A program made the translations under genes and the position numbers. This document shows, in pieces, positions 49,501-61,913 of a DNA stretch of 64,000 bases. Within the stretch, counting starts at the first letter, position 1. Every line of letters begins with the position of its first letter. Source of the DNA: Zerene cesonia. Taxonomy: Eukaryota; Arthropoda; Insecta; Lepidoptera; Pieridae. The DNA is taken from assembly GCF_012273895.1 (NCBI RefSeq), contig NC_052103.1, positions 3,162,001 through 3,226,000 on the forward strand. The letters are read 5' to 3'. The notes under the pieces are model-generated. The model was given only the letters and a program-made list of their open reading frames with translations, was not told the origin of the DNA and did no database searches.

Positions 49501-51055
49501 AAGCATTACTTCAATTTTATCAAGTTCAATTTGAAAAGGAGTTTAGCGATACCCACAAATAAAACGTTGAATGAACCCATAACTAATGTCACTAAAAGTC
49601 GAATAAAGGAAGGATTTGAAACTAGTATTGATTGCTAAGCCGTTCCATGAGGCGATCGTCACGTGACATTCACAACGTAGGGGAAACTATTTGACCTAGT
49701 TTTTTTATTCTTTTGTATTTTTACTCGAAAACACTAACTGTAACCGAGTGGATTGGTTAGGAAATCGAATTCGAGCGCGCTGTTCGGAATCTTTTAAGAC
49801 AATAGTTGTATTGCATGGAATATTGAAACGCCTCCGTGGCTTTAAAAGCTGATTTTACTGTTTGATTTTAAAAATCTTTTTCGACTTGGATTTTGTTTTT
49901 GCAAATTGCGAATCTTCCGCCTGCGAAACTACAAGAATGCAAACATATTATACGCAAATATTTGTAGAAAAGGCGAGAAAGTTGGTATTTATCTTAACAA
50001 TCAAGTGACGACGAAATAATATTTACAAGACGGAGTTGAGTCGTACATTTACATGAACTTGGAGTTAAATTTAACATTCTACCCCGACTTCCTGACATTT
50101 GGCCAAAGTTGCTTTCCACAGCGATTGTCTGCGTTTTAAAATTGTTGCACTTGTAAATAAGTTTTTTAACGAGCTGTTTGTTTTGAATTTTATATGCAAC
50201 ATTGCGCTAGTACACAAGATATATTATATAGAAAATTTGTCTTTGTAATTATACGTATTGTCTTATTTTACACAGTAGAAGGTGAGTTTGGCTGCAGTAA
50301 AAAAGTCAGATATTAAGCATAATTTGAATAGGAATAATTATATGGTACAAATTGGGTTTAACTAACCACAATCAAACAAATTATATACTTTAAAATGAAC
50401 GTAATATCTTGTCTAGTTATTAGCGAATTATTATAGGGTGTGATAAAGTGGTATATTATCGTTTTACAAGACTGACATATTTCTTCCATTCATTTTACAA
50501 TAACGTAATAGCTCTTACGAAATATTGCAGCTGTATAATGTTGAACACTGACGTATTCCCAATTAGTTTATAGACTCACGTCAAAGGGTCAAGGATCTGA
50601 ATTGCATTATGGGTCCAAATGGGTACAGGTTAATGAAATACCGTTGAGTGTAGAGGTGACCTTTGAAGTGCAGTTGTATGAATTATCAATAGGATAAAAT
50701 TTTGAAGCAATTGTTTGATTGGTCCATAGTACCATTAAGCTAAGTATTTAATTCAAACTCTGTAGTGAGTCAAAGGAAAAGATTTACTATCTCGGATTTT
50801 ATACGCATAGTTCTCGTTTCTGTGTAGTTTCAGGAAAAAACGTTCTATTTCCGTACTAAATACCATTCAACCTGGCCCAGTAGTTCCTGGGATTGGTGTT
50901 TAAAAAACAAACAAAAAAAGAAGCTGACTTCTTATATTAATATAGATTACAGTCTAATAACAGCACGAACGATCATATATAATATGATCGTAGTAGAGAG
51001 AGTAGGTAGAACTTTTATAATTATTAGTATCTTATACCTTTAAACGAGCAATTCT

Positions 51056-51058
<3 letters not shown>
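46590..51058. other. Non-coding stretch
   Basis: No exon recognised. A decayed repeat lies at about 50780-50945 ('agtagttcctgggattggtg', 'aaaaacaaacaaaaaaag'). The ORF at 47034-47255 has no support from splice sites or domains. Confidence 0.5.
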
Positions 51059-51090
<32 letters not shown>

Positions 51091-51359
51091 GGAATCTCGG
51101 AATCGGCTCCAACGATTTTAATGAAATTTAGTATATAGGGGGTTTCGGGGGCGATAAATCGATCTAGCTAGGAATTTTTTTTTAGAAAATGTCATATTCG
51201 TGTTTTATTCGTGTTTTTTTTCCTGACATCTATTGGTGAATAATAATACTATTTTGCTTCGTATATAGCTGGACAACTGAAATAACACATAGGCACTTTT
51301 TATACCGATATTCCTACGGGATACGGACTTACGCGGTTTCAACCGCGGGTCACAGCTAG
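51059..51359 (+). mobile_element. (AT)n microsatellite followed by a composite Helitron-like element
   Basis: A pure AT dinucleotide run at 51059-51088; then a repeat with 'gggggcgataaatcgatcta' and 'gaaaatgtcatattcgtgtt'; then from about 51262 the 3' part of the 'cagctag' Helitron-like family, ending at CTAG 51356-51359 before T. Probably one element inserted in or joined to another. Confidence 0.5.
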
Positions 51360-53316
51360 TATAATTTAAATGTACTAATATATTGTGTATAAATGATTTG
51401 TCACTTAAATGAAAATATAAAATTAATTACATACCATTACTTTTATTTTTAGGACTCCGTAGATGTAAGAATTCTCACATTTTCCTTTAGTGGCTATGAG
51501 GAAATTGTAAACAGATTTTAGCTAACTCGATGTGAGTTAATGTTTTAATGTGCTATTATTTTAACAGTAAAATAAATAACCATTCATTTGATATTAGAAA
51601 TAGATAGATAGATAATTTAATCGATCAAAATTGCAATACATCGATGAAAGTTAACATATTTGAGACATTTATAATTTTGAAAAAGATCGCCAAAAATATA
51701 TACAAAACATAAAATTTTAAATTGTAATTTTTTCATCATCATTAGTCACATGTTTTAATCTGGATGTATTTCCCTCTGGGACGTACATCCAGAATGCAAT
51801 CAATTTTTATTCAAAATAAAATCACACGAGTTATCGAGTATCAAAACCATGAAAAAGCAGCCGAATTCAGAACCTCATTTTTGAAAACGTCGGTTAGTAA
51901 AAACGCAATAACGGTTTCTTAGAGCGCCATCATAACCATCGACATATAAGTTACATTGATTGAAGGTTACACAGCCGTCGATATGCTTTCAACAAACTAC
52001 AACTTTCCATACAAAATTTCATAGTGACGTCATTCACCGTTTCATTTCAGCTAGACTCGTAAATCCGAGCTTGACTTTTGCACTTGTAATTGCTAATTAG
52101 CAAGGATTCAATAAGATTTTGTGTTGTTTCAGACGTCCAATGCTTTATGGAAATTGTCGCTAATTATGTTAAAGACCGAACATTTAAAATTAATGGGGCG
52201 ATTACGCTGGTGTAAGTGACGTTATTTATTCAATTAAGATGCTGTTATATAAATGTTCAAATTATTTGGCGGTTTTCAGTACATTTTATTACATTTACAT
52301 TCGGGATGTAATTTCGCAACTATTTTATATTATAAAACATCCAAAATCGTTGTTAATTCAATTGAATGTATATTTTTAAGAGGTAATAGTAACTACGGGT
52401 AATATGTATATCATCCTAATTTCTAATTACCTTATTTAATTGTTGCTAGAACAATACCGATTATATAATATGTATGTTGGTCCCGACCGATGCTTTAACT
52501 AGATCTTCTAGACCGGAGAGTAAAAATGGAATGGGAGCTTGACCGTTAAGCGTCATTTATGGGTCCGTTATGTCGGTCTTTCGTTTAATTTTGCTGAAAT
52601 TAGAACACATCATTAAATTTCAAAAAGTATTATAACTATACACTCGTTTTGCAGCATTGTTCCAGGATATAACCACATAATACACTCAGTGATAACTACA
52701 GATAACATTATTCTATACTAGTAGTGATAATACAGATTAAAAGTCATTTATCTGTTTAATTGAAATGTTAATAACGGCTCGCACGTTATACGTTACGTTA
52801 TATAACGTTTACAGGAAAATAATTTTGATTAAAGACGTTAGATTTTTCCTTACTAGCATTACATATTAAATAAAAAATTTCAGCTCGCTGTCAGACGCAT
52901 CCCGTTTAGGCCTATCGTGGTTGCGACAGCTTTCAAACTTCAAGCATTATTAATTTTGTACCCGAATAATTTCGAAGAAACAAATACCATTTAGATTTTA
53001 ATATCAGATTTGCTACTTAATTATTATTTCGGTATAACAATGTGAAATTTCTCACTTTATTTCGTTTTATGAAAGTCAAAATAATAATTATAAACTGTGA
53101 ACGATTTTGTAGTACCCAGTGCGAAACACATTTTAATTATTTCATTTTGATTATCTCAGTTTATCTTGTGTTTTTTAAGATTGTAATAGAAATAGAAATA
53201 GGTCAAGCATATAAGTAATTCAAACTTGGAATGAGCAAAATGTCGACTTAAAGATAAAAATAAAAAAATACCACGTGTGTTTTTTTAATAGATAGAATGA
53301 TTGAACAGGAACGTTA
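51360..53316. other. Non-coding stretch
   Basis: No gene recognised. Includes a short tandem (GATA)n, about 51603-51614. Otherwise unique-looking AT-rich DNA. Confidence 0.5.
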
Positions 53317-53384
53317 ATGTCTATTATAACATCTATTAAACAACTTCGAATTTAACGCGTGCGAAGCCGCGGGCGGTAAGCTAG
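53317..53384 (+). mobile_element. 3' fragment of a Helitron-like element
   Basis: 'acgcgtgcgaagccgcgggc' then 'ggtaagCTAG' before T: the hairpin and terminus of the family. The 5' part is not identifiable. Confidence 0.45.
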
Positions 53385-53959
53385 TGTTGTATAAGCAGAG
53401 CTTATTGTGGAATTTAACTGAAACCTGAAAAATAACTACTATAATCTGTTTACAAAAATCTGCGTGCACTGATAACTGACTCGCCTCTAACCTCCGAGGG
53501 ATCTCACAGTTAAATGTATCTATTCGTACAAAAAGTCAATTAAAGTTAAGATCGAGAGTCAGAGGGCGGAAAATCTGAGGCCTTCATAATGAGTCCGAGG
53601 GATCAAACAGTCTATGAACCGTCAGAATGCCCTCTGTTATTCGAGTTCGCAAAACTAATTTGTTACTTTGATTAGCTAAATTTTTAAGGAGAAATTATGT
53701 TTCGTTCCCTGTATTATAACAATATTCAGTAAATTTTGTTCTTTGAAAAATATTGGTGGAACATTTCGTAATCAACTTTAAAAATTGCTTTACCCATTTC
53801 AAATAATATTATTTTGACTAACCAAGGTTTATTGTTCTCCATCGAAAGAAAATGTAATAAAGGTAAAACTCTAAATTAATTATTTGAATTGCTACCACGT
53901 TTAACTTTAGACTTATTTAAATTTTATAATATGCATTCATGATTAATATAATTGGTGAT

Positions 53960-54309
53960 TAAACGAACTTACCTGTAAGTGAAGTTCTATCATAATTATG
54001 CTTGGCTTCGTCCGAGAGATTAGCATATAGCATAGCACTTGTAGTACCGCGCAGCGATCGCCATTCCTTGCACTGTGTTGAGATCTTATTATTTTTTTTT
54101 TTTTTTGTGAGGGTAGTCGACGTTTACCATATTACTCATTGCATTCGAACCTTCATTTAGTTGAGAGTAAAAATAATATGAGTAATATTTCACAGGGGCT
54201 GGGAAATTCTATTCATGTTTCTACTGGTTATAGCAGGGTGGGTTGCTAATCTCTCGGACGAAGCCAAGCATAATTATGATAGAACTTCACTTACAGGTAA
54301 GTTCGTTTA
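53960..54309. repeat. 66-bp perfect inverted repeat abutting the gap
   Basis: Bases 53960-54025 are the exact reverse complement of 54244-54309, around about 218 bases of spacer. The right arm ends exactly at the first N of the gap. The outer 40 bases of the left arm look like flanking DNA of the element below, not part of its terminus. Confidence 0.85.
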
Positions 54310-55309
54310 NNNNNNNNNNNNNNNNNNNNNNNNNNNNNNNNNNNNNNNNNNNNNNNNNNNNNNNNNNNNNNNNNNNNNNNNNNNNNNNNNNNNNNNNNNN
54401 NNNNNNNNNNNNNNNNNNNNNNNNNNNNNNNNNNNNNNNNNNNNNNNNNNNNNNNNNNNNNNNNNNNNNNNNNNNNNNNNNNNNNNNNNNNNNNNNNNNN
54501 NNNNNNNNNNNNNNNNNNNNNNNNNNNNNNNNNNNNNNNNNNNNNNNNNNNNNNNNNNNNNNNNNNNNNNNNNNNNNNNNNNNNNNNNNNNNNNNNNNNN
54601 NNNNNNNNNNNNNNNNNNNNNNNNNNNNNNNNNNNNNNNNNNNNNNNNNNNNNNNNNNNNNNNNNNNNNNNNNNNNNNNNNNNNNNNNNNNNNNNNNNNN
54701 NNNNNNNNNNNNNNNNNNNNNNNNNNNNNNNNNNNNNNNNNNNNNNNNNNNNNNNNNNNNNNNNNNNNNNNNNNNNNNNNNNNNNNNNNNNNNNNNNNNN
54801 NNNNNNNNNNNNNNNNNNNNNNNNNNNNNNNNNNNNNNNNNNNNNNNNNNNNNNNNNNNNNNNNNNNNNNNNNNNNNNNNNNNNNNNNNNNNNNNNNNNN
54901 NNNNNNNNNNNNNNNNNNNNNNNNNNNNNNNNNNNNNNNNNNNNNNNNNNNNNNNNNNNNNNNNNNNNNNNNNNNNNNNNNNNNNNNNNNNNNNNNNNNN
55001 NNNNNNNNNNNNNNNNNNNNNNNNNNNNNNNNNNNNNNNNNNNNNNNNNNNNNNNNNNNNNNNNNNNNNNNNNNNNNNNNNNNNNNNNNNNNNNNNNNNN
55101 NNNNNNNNNNNNNNNNNNNNNNNNNNNNNNNNNNNNNNNNNNNNNNNNNNNNNNNNNNNNNNNNNNNNNNNNNNNNNNNNNNNNNNNNNNNNNNNNNNNN
55201 NNNNNNNNNNNNNNNNNNNNNNNNNNNNNNNNNNNNNNNNNNNNNNNNNNNNNNNNNNNNNNNNNNNNNNNNNNNNNNNNNNNNNNNNNNNNNNNNNNNN
55301 NNNNNNNNN
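54310..55309. other. Assembly gap (1000 N)
   Basis: Exactly 1000 unknown bases. It lies inside an inverted-repeat element, the kind of structure that commonly breaks assemblies. Confidence 0.99.
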
Positions 55310-55385
55310 GTCCACGTTGTAGCTCCTTTTCAATTTGTTCCAATTTCTTCTTTAACTCTTCGTAATTGTTTTCACTACACTTCCT
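55310..55385 (-). CDS. Partial coiled-coil coding remnant inside the inverted-repeat element
   Basis: On the minus strand from 55385, after a possible acceptor 'gccgtag', the frame reads 'KCSENNYEELKKKLEQIEKE' and continues into the gap. The Leu/Ile heptad-like spacing and charged residues suggest a coiled coil. It may be part of a transposase or other element-encoded protein, but so little is visible that it could be chance. Confidence 0.25.
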
Positions 55386-55681
55386 CTACGGCATTTTTAA
55401 CCATTTAAAAAAACTAACGTAACACTTTAATGCAGACGAATAGTCTATTCTTCTATACTTTTTAAAAGCAATTCAAAATATATTAGAATATTGGTGCGGA
55501 ATGGCTGAGCACTGAAAACGCGAATGAAGGTTCGAATGCAATGAGTAATATGGTAAACGTCGACTACCCTCACAAAAAAAAAAAAAAAATAATAAGATCT
55601 CAACACAGTGCAAGGAATGGCGATCGCTGCGCGGTACTACAAGTGCTATGCTATATGCTAATCTCGAAGGACGAAGCCAAG

Positions 55682-56129
55682 TATAATAACGCACTATAAT
55701 TTATTATCTGTAAACAACTTTAGGCTATATGTCTGTTTATTGCTTCTAGTTATAAATTGGGCGGGAGAGACACCGCATTTAAGAATAATAGAATTGGGAA
55801 ATTATTAATTACATATTATAGATATATGTTCTTCAGACATTCTTATAAAGAAAACACATAACTGCGGTTATGTTAACAAATACGAGCGTATGTCGATACC
55901 GAACGGGCGAACTCCACCGTTATAAATATAAGACTGCTTTATTACGTCATAAACTGGGAATTGCTTGTGGGGTAAAAAATTAGGTCAAACGAAACGCGAC
56001 AAATTTTTGCCCGTCATTGGACCTTAATGCTGTTCGCGAATTACTTAAGCCTTCTTTCTACGCACCTTCCATGTATTATCGTAAAAACTTCGAAATTAAA
56101 TTTCGAATCGGTGAAAATATAATTACCAC
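55682..56129. other. Non-coding stretch
   Basis: AT-rich; nothing recognised. Confidence 0.5.
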
Positions 56130-56489
56130 TTGATGAATAATGAAAAATTTATTGCTGTGTTCATATTGTTAATAAACAAGGAATATTATAAATTAAGTTT
56201 TTTTCAGACAAAAGGAGAATTTATATGTTTTCCATTTCTGGATATTGTGGGGACTGGTAAACCAGATACATACACATACCATATTTCTGTAATTAAACAT
56301 CAGAAACTTTTAAAATTAGTATCAGTAAAATATTTGAAAAAGTTTATTTATTTTTTATTGAAAGTTTTTAAACAAATAAATAATATAGAAAAGTTATCGA
56401 TAAAAAAAATTATGCGTTATATATACAATATTCAATATGCTCGTAATATTGAATTTTATAAATTTCTGCAGCAGAATATACCTACCTGA
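56130..56489 (+). CDS. Open frame of 119 codons, unrecognised
   Basis: Unusually long for this AT-rich DNA. It contains an acceptor-like 'aagtttttttcag' at 56196-56208, followed by 'TKGEFICFPFLDIVGTGKPD', then Lys/Ile/Tyr-rich sequence. The first codon in frame is TTG, so an ATG start would be at 56133. The composition could be fortuitous (AT-driven Lys/Ile/Phe). It converges with the minus-strand frame that follows. No domain recognised. Confidence 0.2.
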   Translation: MMNNEKFIAVFILLINKEYYKLSFFQTKGEFICFPFLDIVGTGKPDTYTYHISVIKHQKLLKLVSVKYLKKFIYFLLKVFKQINNIEKLSIKKIMRYIYNIQYARNIEFYKFLQQNIPT

Positions 56490-56856
56490 ATACCACGTGT
56501 TTTATTGATTGGTGTGTATTGAAATCCAAAATTTCAGAAGATTCGTTACCGTAAAACGCGACCATATCTTCTAGGTTTGATTCAATATGGTTTTGATGAA
56601 ATATAAAGTAATCTTTTGGCATAGCTGTGATAGACGGAATACCCCGTCTAAATCTATTAAAGAGATACATACGAGCTATAATATAAGTCATTTGTAGTAC
56701 TGAAACACATACAATACTAACCCATTTCGAACATTGCGAATTGCGAATAAAGGTCATAATTTGAGGTAACATAATTTTTTTTAACAAAATAATAAATCGC
56801 ATCAAAATTGTCGGCATTACATTTAAATTGGTCCACACCGGTGGCACAAGCTTTCA
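56482..56856 (-). pseudogene. Open frames on the minus strand, possibly a decayed gene fragment
   Basis: Two overlapping frames look coding in turn. From about 56856 (after 'tttttttag') one reads 'GVDQFKCNADNFDAIYYFVK' and stops at about 56714. The other, open from 56847, has its most protein-like part after that point ('GIPSITAMPKDYFIFHQNHI', 'LEDMVAFYGNESSEILDF') and ends at a donor-like TTCAG|GTAGGT. A single old frameshift joining them would explain the pattern, but I recognise no family, so it may also be chance. Confidence 0.25.
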
Positions 56857-59800
56857 ACTAAAAAAACATCTAATCGGTGCAGTTAAACGTAACAAACACA
56901 AAAAAAATCGGAATTGAAAATCTACTCCTTTTAAAAATTTGTTTTATAAATAAACAACGGCTTTATAAGAACAATAAATATAGTATAATATAATTGTAAT
57001 TAAAACGTTGAACCTTGTAATCATTCAATAAAAATGTGTTTCCCATACTAAAAAATACATGCATATCTTGTTTACTAAACTTGGTCTCCCTTTCACTTGC
57101 ATTGTACCTAAAGCTGATACGAATCGTCGAAAAGAGTGATTCATCCTCCACGAATGTAGGTTTTGGAAATAAATTTCAGATTCAATTTGGAAAAGTCTAC
57201 TTTATGTCGGCGTTAGAACAAGCGGGCTGCGGAAAAAATATGAATAGTTTCCTTTATTTGCGCCTAGTCTGAAAATCGATTTACATGCAATCTTTTTGTG
57301 ATATATAAATGTTGACAATTCTTTCTATTGTTGAAATTCATATTTGAATTGAGCAGATGAATAGACGCATTTAATGTTCTGATATAATTGATCTGCGTTT
57401 ACAGAATCTAATCTTTTAAATAAATACATATGGATGTATACACGGAACATGTATAGGAACACATTTTTTTATAATTTTTGTCCGTCTGTCTATTTGTGTC
57501 TTTGTTCTAGCTAATCTCTAAAACGATTTTGACTGGAATTTCATAGGCACATAGTTGATGTAATGAGGAATAACCCAACTATCCGAGCGGAGTCAGGACG
57601 AATAGTTAGTAATATCTGAATATCTATAAGATGGTCCCTTAACTAGGCAAAACATCACTATATTTCTGACTTATTTTAAAATAGTTCTGCTCCCATGATT
57701 ATAAGTTTTCGAATATAACACACAATGAAAGAGCGATCACTATATACACACACATTTAAAATAAATACATATTTAAATTGCTTTATTCTTCAAAACTTAA
57801 ACGCTTTAACCTGATGAATTTTAATAAGGTCTTGAATGTCTTAAATTTATACAAATCGGCAGACCGAAGGGACTTATTTTAGTTATTGTTTGAGTTTGTG
57901 GAAAGTCCTATTGGAAATCATACAAATCAGACGATTTATATAATTTAGTAAAATACAGCATTTTCAAAGTAAAATTATGTGTTAAGGGTGTGGTAATTTA
58001 GTTAGTTTATCTGTGGTCGATTCAATACGAGCCGCTTTTTATGGCAGGGTCGCTGTCAAATAGAAGTCGACAGATATAAATGTCTTATATATACAGGCAC
58101 GGTGTCACACTAAACCATTGTAATAGAAATATTCCGAACATTTCTGAGGTTCAAGGCATTTGGAATTGTTAGGCAAAGTGGGGAAGCTGTTCACAATTGT
58201 TCCTGCAGCTTAATTTGGAGCAAAAACATAACCCCAGAACTTATTAACTGATACTAAGAGTACTAACACTAAGAATAATATAAGTGACGTGCATTTTTTA
58301 ACAAATTGTATGGTGAGGGCAGTGTTGTGCATTACATTTCAATTTTGTTTTTATATAATACATTCTTAGTACTATCTGATACGACCTGAACATAAGCCAA
58401 GCAGGTTTGGTTTACAATACCACAAACTACCATTTTCAATTATAACTCTATGCTAATTTTGTTACAAAATGTGATTGAGCGATAGAATTTTGCGGTGAAC
58501 TGATTGTATTACGTTATTCATAATGTCAAAATCAGGATTGAATTCATTTGATAAATCTAAACTATGTTATTTAAACTAATACACTCATACAGAAGATTTT
58601 GAAGCCTATTTATCGTTTATAAACATTCTCTTAAATATTCTCATTTCGTTTATAAATAGTTCGTTTAAAATTGATACATTGTTAAATAACAATAACCATT
58701 CAATGTTTGAATGAAAGCTTATAAGATACTACACGGTATGATACTAGATATCCGGGTTTTAGCTCAATTTTAAAGGCCTTAAAACGTTGTAAATTTAAAG
58801 TTTAAAGCATATCTCTGATATAATCAATATTTATGCTCTTGTTAAATTTCAAACATAAAATACCCACGTATTTATTGAAAGAGAACTTATTTATTTATAA
58901 ATATAAACTTATAGCTAATCTTTTTATGTTAATAAAGCTATTTAAATGAGAGATATTTTTGAATTACAATATTATAATACAGCATAATTCGAACTAAAGA
59001 AAACAATGAGGAGGCATTTCAGAAACAGCAGAGACTCGCAAATCTAGGACGCGCATTGTTCGTATCCTCTGTAAATAGATGGAATCAAAGACACTTTGAA
59101 AAATGAAGGCATAAAGTCTTTGTAGGCGGCAATAGGACGAAGACAATAAGATCGACTGTCGCGTTGTACAATTTTGCCCGGATTTCCGCTCTGCGTGCAC
59201 GTCTTCAGGTGTCGTGTTTATTTGATCTATTGTTTACGAGTTGTGAAGTCCTTGTAATATAAATGAACTCGCCATGATACCGTATAGAAGCTCTAAATCA
59301 TTTAGATGCTTTTGACAGGTTGACTCTTTAATGTTTCGGTTATCGTCCTTGTAGACAACATTAATGAGTATATTTCTAAATATAAATAACACCATTTATA
59401 GGTTAGCGTGGTATTCTTTATAAGAAGTGTAATAGCTAATATATAGTGCTTAGGCAATAATTCCGAACGTATTACTTGTTCCTGATCATTGTAAATACAT
59501 GCAAAGATTTCCAAATACCTCCCAATCGGTCTTTTACGTCACTTTTAGGTTTCATATAATATTTAAATGGTCAAATGCCACGTAAGTTCTTCCATTATGA
59601 ATTCTGCCTCTGCCTACCTATGTACCTAAATAACAAAATTCGTCCGTAAATTAATACAGCTTTTTTGTTTACCAATGGGAAAATGAGATTAAAATTTTGA
59701 ATAAAATATACACACAGTTAAATTCTTTATCGTTCAAAAAATTGAATAGATTTGTGATCAAAGAGACATTTTTTGACAAATAGCAAGAACGAATTTTTAT

Positions 59801-60319
59801 AAACCTCAAAAGTTGCGATAAGAGATATTATTCCGATTCATTATAAATATACTACTCCATCTGTTAAACTCCAAGGTGAGGGGTTGCTTCAATGGAATTT
59901 TCTTTTCATATGTCTGTATAGCAACTCTTTGATTCGTCTTAATTAACTACATAACACTCTAACTTATACACTCATGTGGACAAATTTACAAGTGAACTAT
60001 ATCGTATATGTAGTTTATCATTAACTTTTCAATTCTTCAACTGAATAGTGTTGAATATTATATGAATGTAAATTTTCTTCGTTATGAAATTTTGAAATGT
60101 TAAATTTTAATTAGTAGATAAGGCATTATATTCTTGTGCTTGAATCGGCTTGCCGTTTACCGATAAAATTGTTTATAACATATTTGTATATGGTAATTAG
60201 CTGAAGAATAATAAAATATTAAGGTACTACTTATGGAAGTACAAAGCAGTCATTTGGGGTTATAAATTTAATAAAGGTTGTGATATACAATTATGTTTAA
60301 AAGTATAAAGAACATAAAA
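56857..60319. other. Non-coding stretch
   Basis: No gene recognised. About 57470-57612 is a decayed Helitron-like copy ('tccgagcggagtcaggacga' near the end). About 58985-59215 is a unique, GC-richer patch. ORFs at 56963, 57036, 58994 and 59302 lack support. Confidence 0.45.
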
Positions 60320-60400
60320 AATCGATCATAGAACGAGCTTCGAACCTACGACTTTCGTCAGTTCGGGGCAACGCCTTACCACACGGCCACCCATCTTTAT
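60320..60400 (-). mobile_element. tRNA-like SINE head
   Basis: The minus strand has an A-box-like 'tggccgtgtggtaaggc' and a B-box-like 'gtaggttcgaagct' at tRNA-like spacing. The flanks are AT-rich and do not form an acceptor stem, so it is a SINE/tRNA-derived fragment and not a working tRNA gene. Confidence 0.4.
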
Positions 60401-61913
60401 TTTTTATTCTATTTAAAACAATAAAAAATGGTTATGACATATTGTCGTTTAGATTTCTAATAATTGCTACCTATTCTAGAACACTAAAATGGCGTATTTT
60501 TCTCAGGATTTGTAGCAGTAGGTCAAGAACAGGTTCAGCGGCTGGAATCTTACAGTCCCTCGAGTGACATTTTGAAGAGGAACGCGTGATAACCTAAGAA
60601 TCGTGTTTTATGTTTTGTTTTGAATTTCTTACTATTTTAAGATGTGAACTATATTCATATGATATTTACCCCTCATTTATTTTTAATCGTTTTATTAATA
60701 TGATGAAAATATCGCTTGTGATATTCTTCATTCTTTGTCAATATTATTGAAATCTATAATCTATGTATTTTGAGAAAAGAATAACTACGTTTACGTGTAC
60801 GATAAATTAAGAGTTAGAAAGTTTACTGGTGAGATTTACAGCTCAAAGAACATTATCCTTACAATTTAAAACAATATCTCGAACTGGATACAAATACATT
60901 TCGTCATAGTCAGTTGATCGCGCATTGTAGTGGCGTCTAGCAATCATTTCATTAGCAAGAGTATCTCTTGAAATTTGCGTCAGATCCGACGGCCCTCAAT
61001 CACACTCAATTTCATTTGTCCTCATTACACGGATCTCATCACGATTAATGTTTTCCTCTCCAACGGACGAACACCAGTTCCCTTTATACTGTCTAGTAAA
61101 CCTATTTCACAAAACGAAGGCATTGAAGCAAAATGATTAATAAAGATAAGACGGAGAATGGCGGAGTCGACGGACAAAAAATTTTTTTCGAGACCATCAA
61201 TTTAATAAAGCAGTCAAATAAGTCGGGCAAGCTATTATTTTTGTAAAATACAGCCTTTCCGTCGCTCTTAAATGAGAACTCGAGATTAACCCTCTGAGTT
61301 TTGCCTTCAATTTTTCAGAGTTCACCAGCCGACTGCTCTTTTAATCTTGAACTATTATTTAAATTTTTTTGCGTGGATTTTGGAAAAATCGGAGCATTCG
61401 CTCACTATCAACATCATTTAATTGATTCTGAAGGAATTACCAGCTAAATGAGTTACGACTTACAGTCTTGTTGCAGGAACTAAATATGGAGCAGACTGAG
61501 TTTAATTTTAATGTGGTACTGGCTCATATTTGACTACTTGGAAACTTGGAGCTACAGCTTTACCTGGAATATATCACGGAGAATACATAATATAGACCGT
61601 TCTTTGGTTCTGTAAGTAACCTTTCTGTCAGTGTCGTGGAACTTCTGGCTAACAATGATGAAATGACTGTTACAGCTCTTTATAACATAATTTGAAACAA
61701 CGTGAGCCCCAGAAGTCCAAGTTTAAAAGTGTTTTGAAAGTGACTCATAAATTTGCAGAGTATTCATTAATTCTTCCTTCAAAATGAGCACTAAAAAGTA
61801 CATTGCAAAAATCAAGGAACCTAAAAAGACGAATTTAAAATGCAATTTTTTTGTAAACGTCAGACACTCTTACGAGCAGCTCACGTTTAAAATCCCTGCT
61901 AATTTATAATCAA
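60401..61913. other. Non-coding stretch
   Basis: No exon recognised. About 60900-61340 is less AT-rich, free of familiar repeats and has several ATTA cores; it could be a regulatory element. Confidence 0.4.

Larger units (their letters stand above)
54000..55681. mobile_element. DNA transposon-like element with about 158-bp terminal inverted repeats, interior mostly in gap
   Basis: The left arm, 54000-54157, is matched in reverse complement by 55523-55681, differing only by poly(A/T) length and a small change near the outer end (ctctcgg vs ctcgaagg). Landmarks are 'gcttggcttcg' at the outer end, 'accgcgcagcgatcgccatt', and a poly(T)/poly(A) run. The 1000-N gap removes the middle. Possible coding remains at the right gap edge on the minus strand. 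Long inverted arms suggest a cut-and-paste or foldback element; no superfamily can be assigned and no clear target-site duplication is seen (TTAT/ATAA at the borders is suggestive at best). Confidence 0.65.

Noticed and set aside
54215..55408. Four long ORFs through the third N run
   Set aside because: N artefacts. Only the short minus-strand coiled-coil-like piece at the right edge was kept, at low confidence.
60320..60400. tRNA gene on the minus strand
   Set aside because: A and B boxes are recognisable but no acceptor stem or anticodon arm pairs, so it is better explained as a SINE head.
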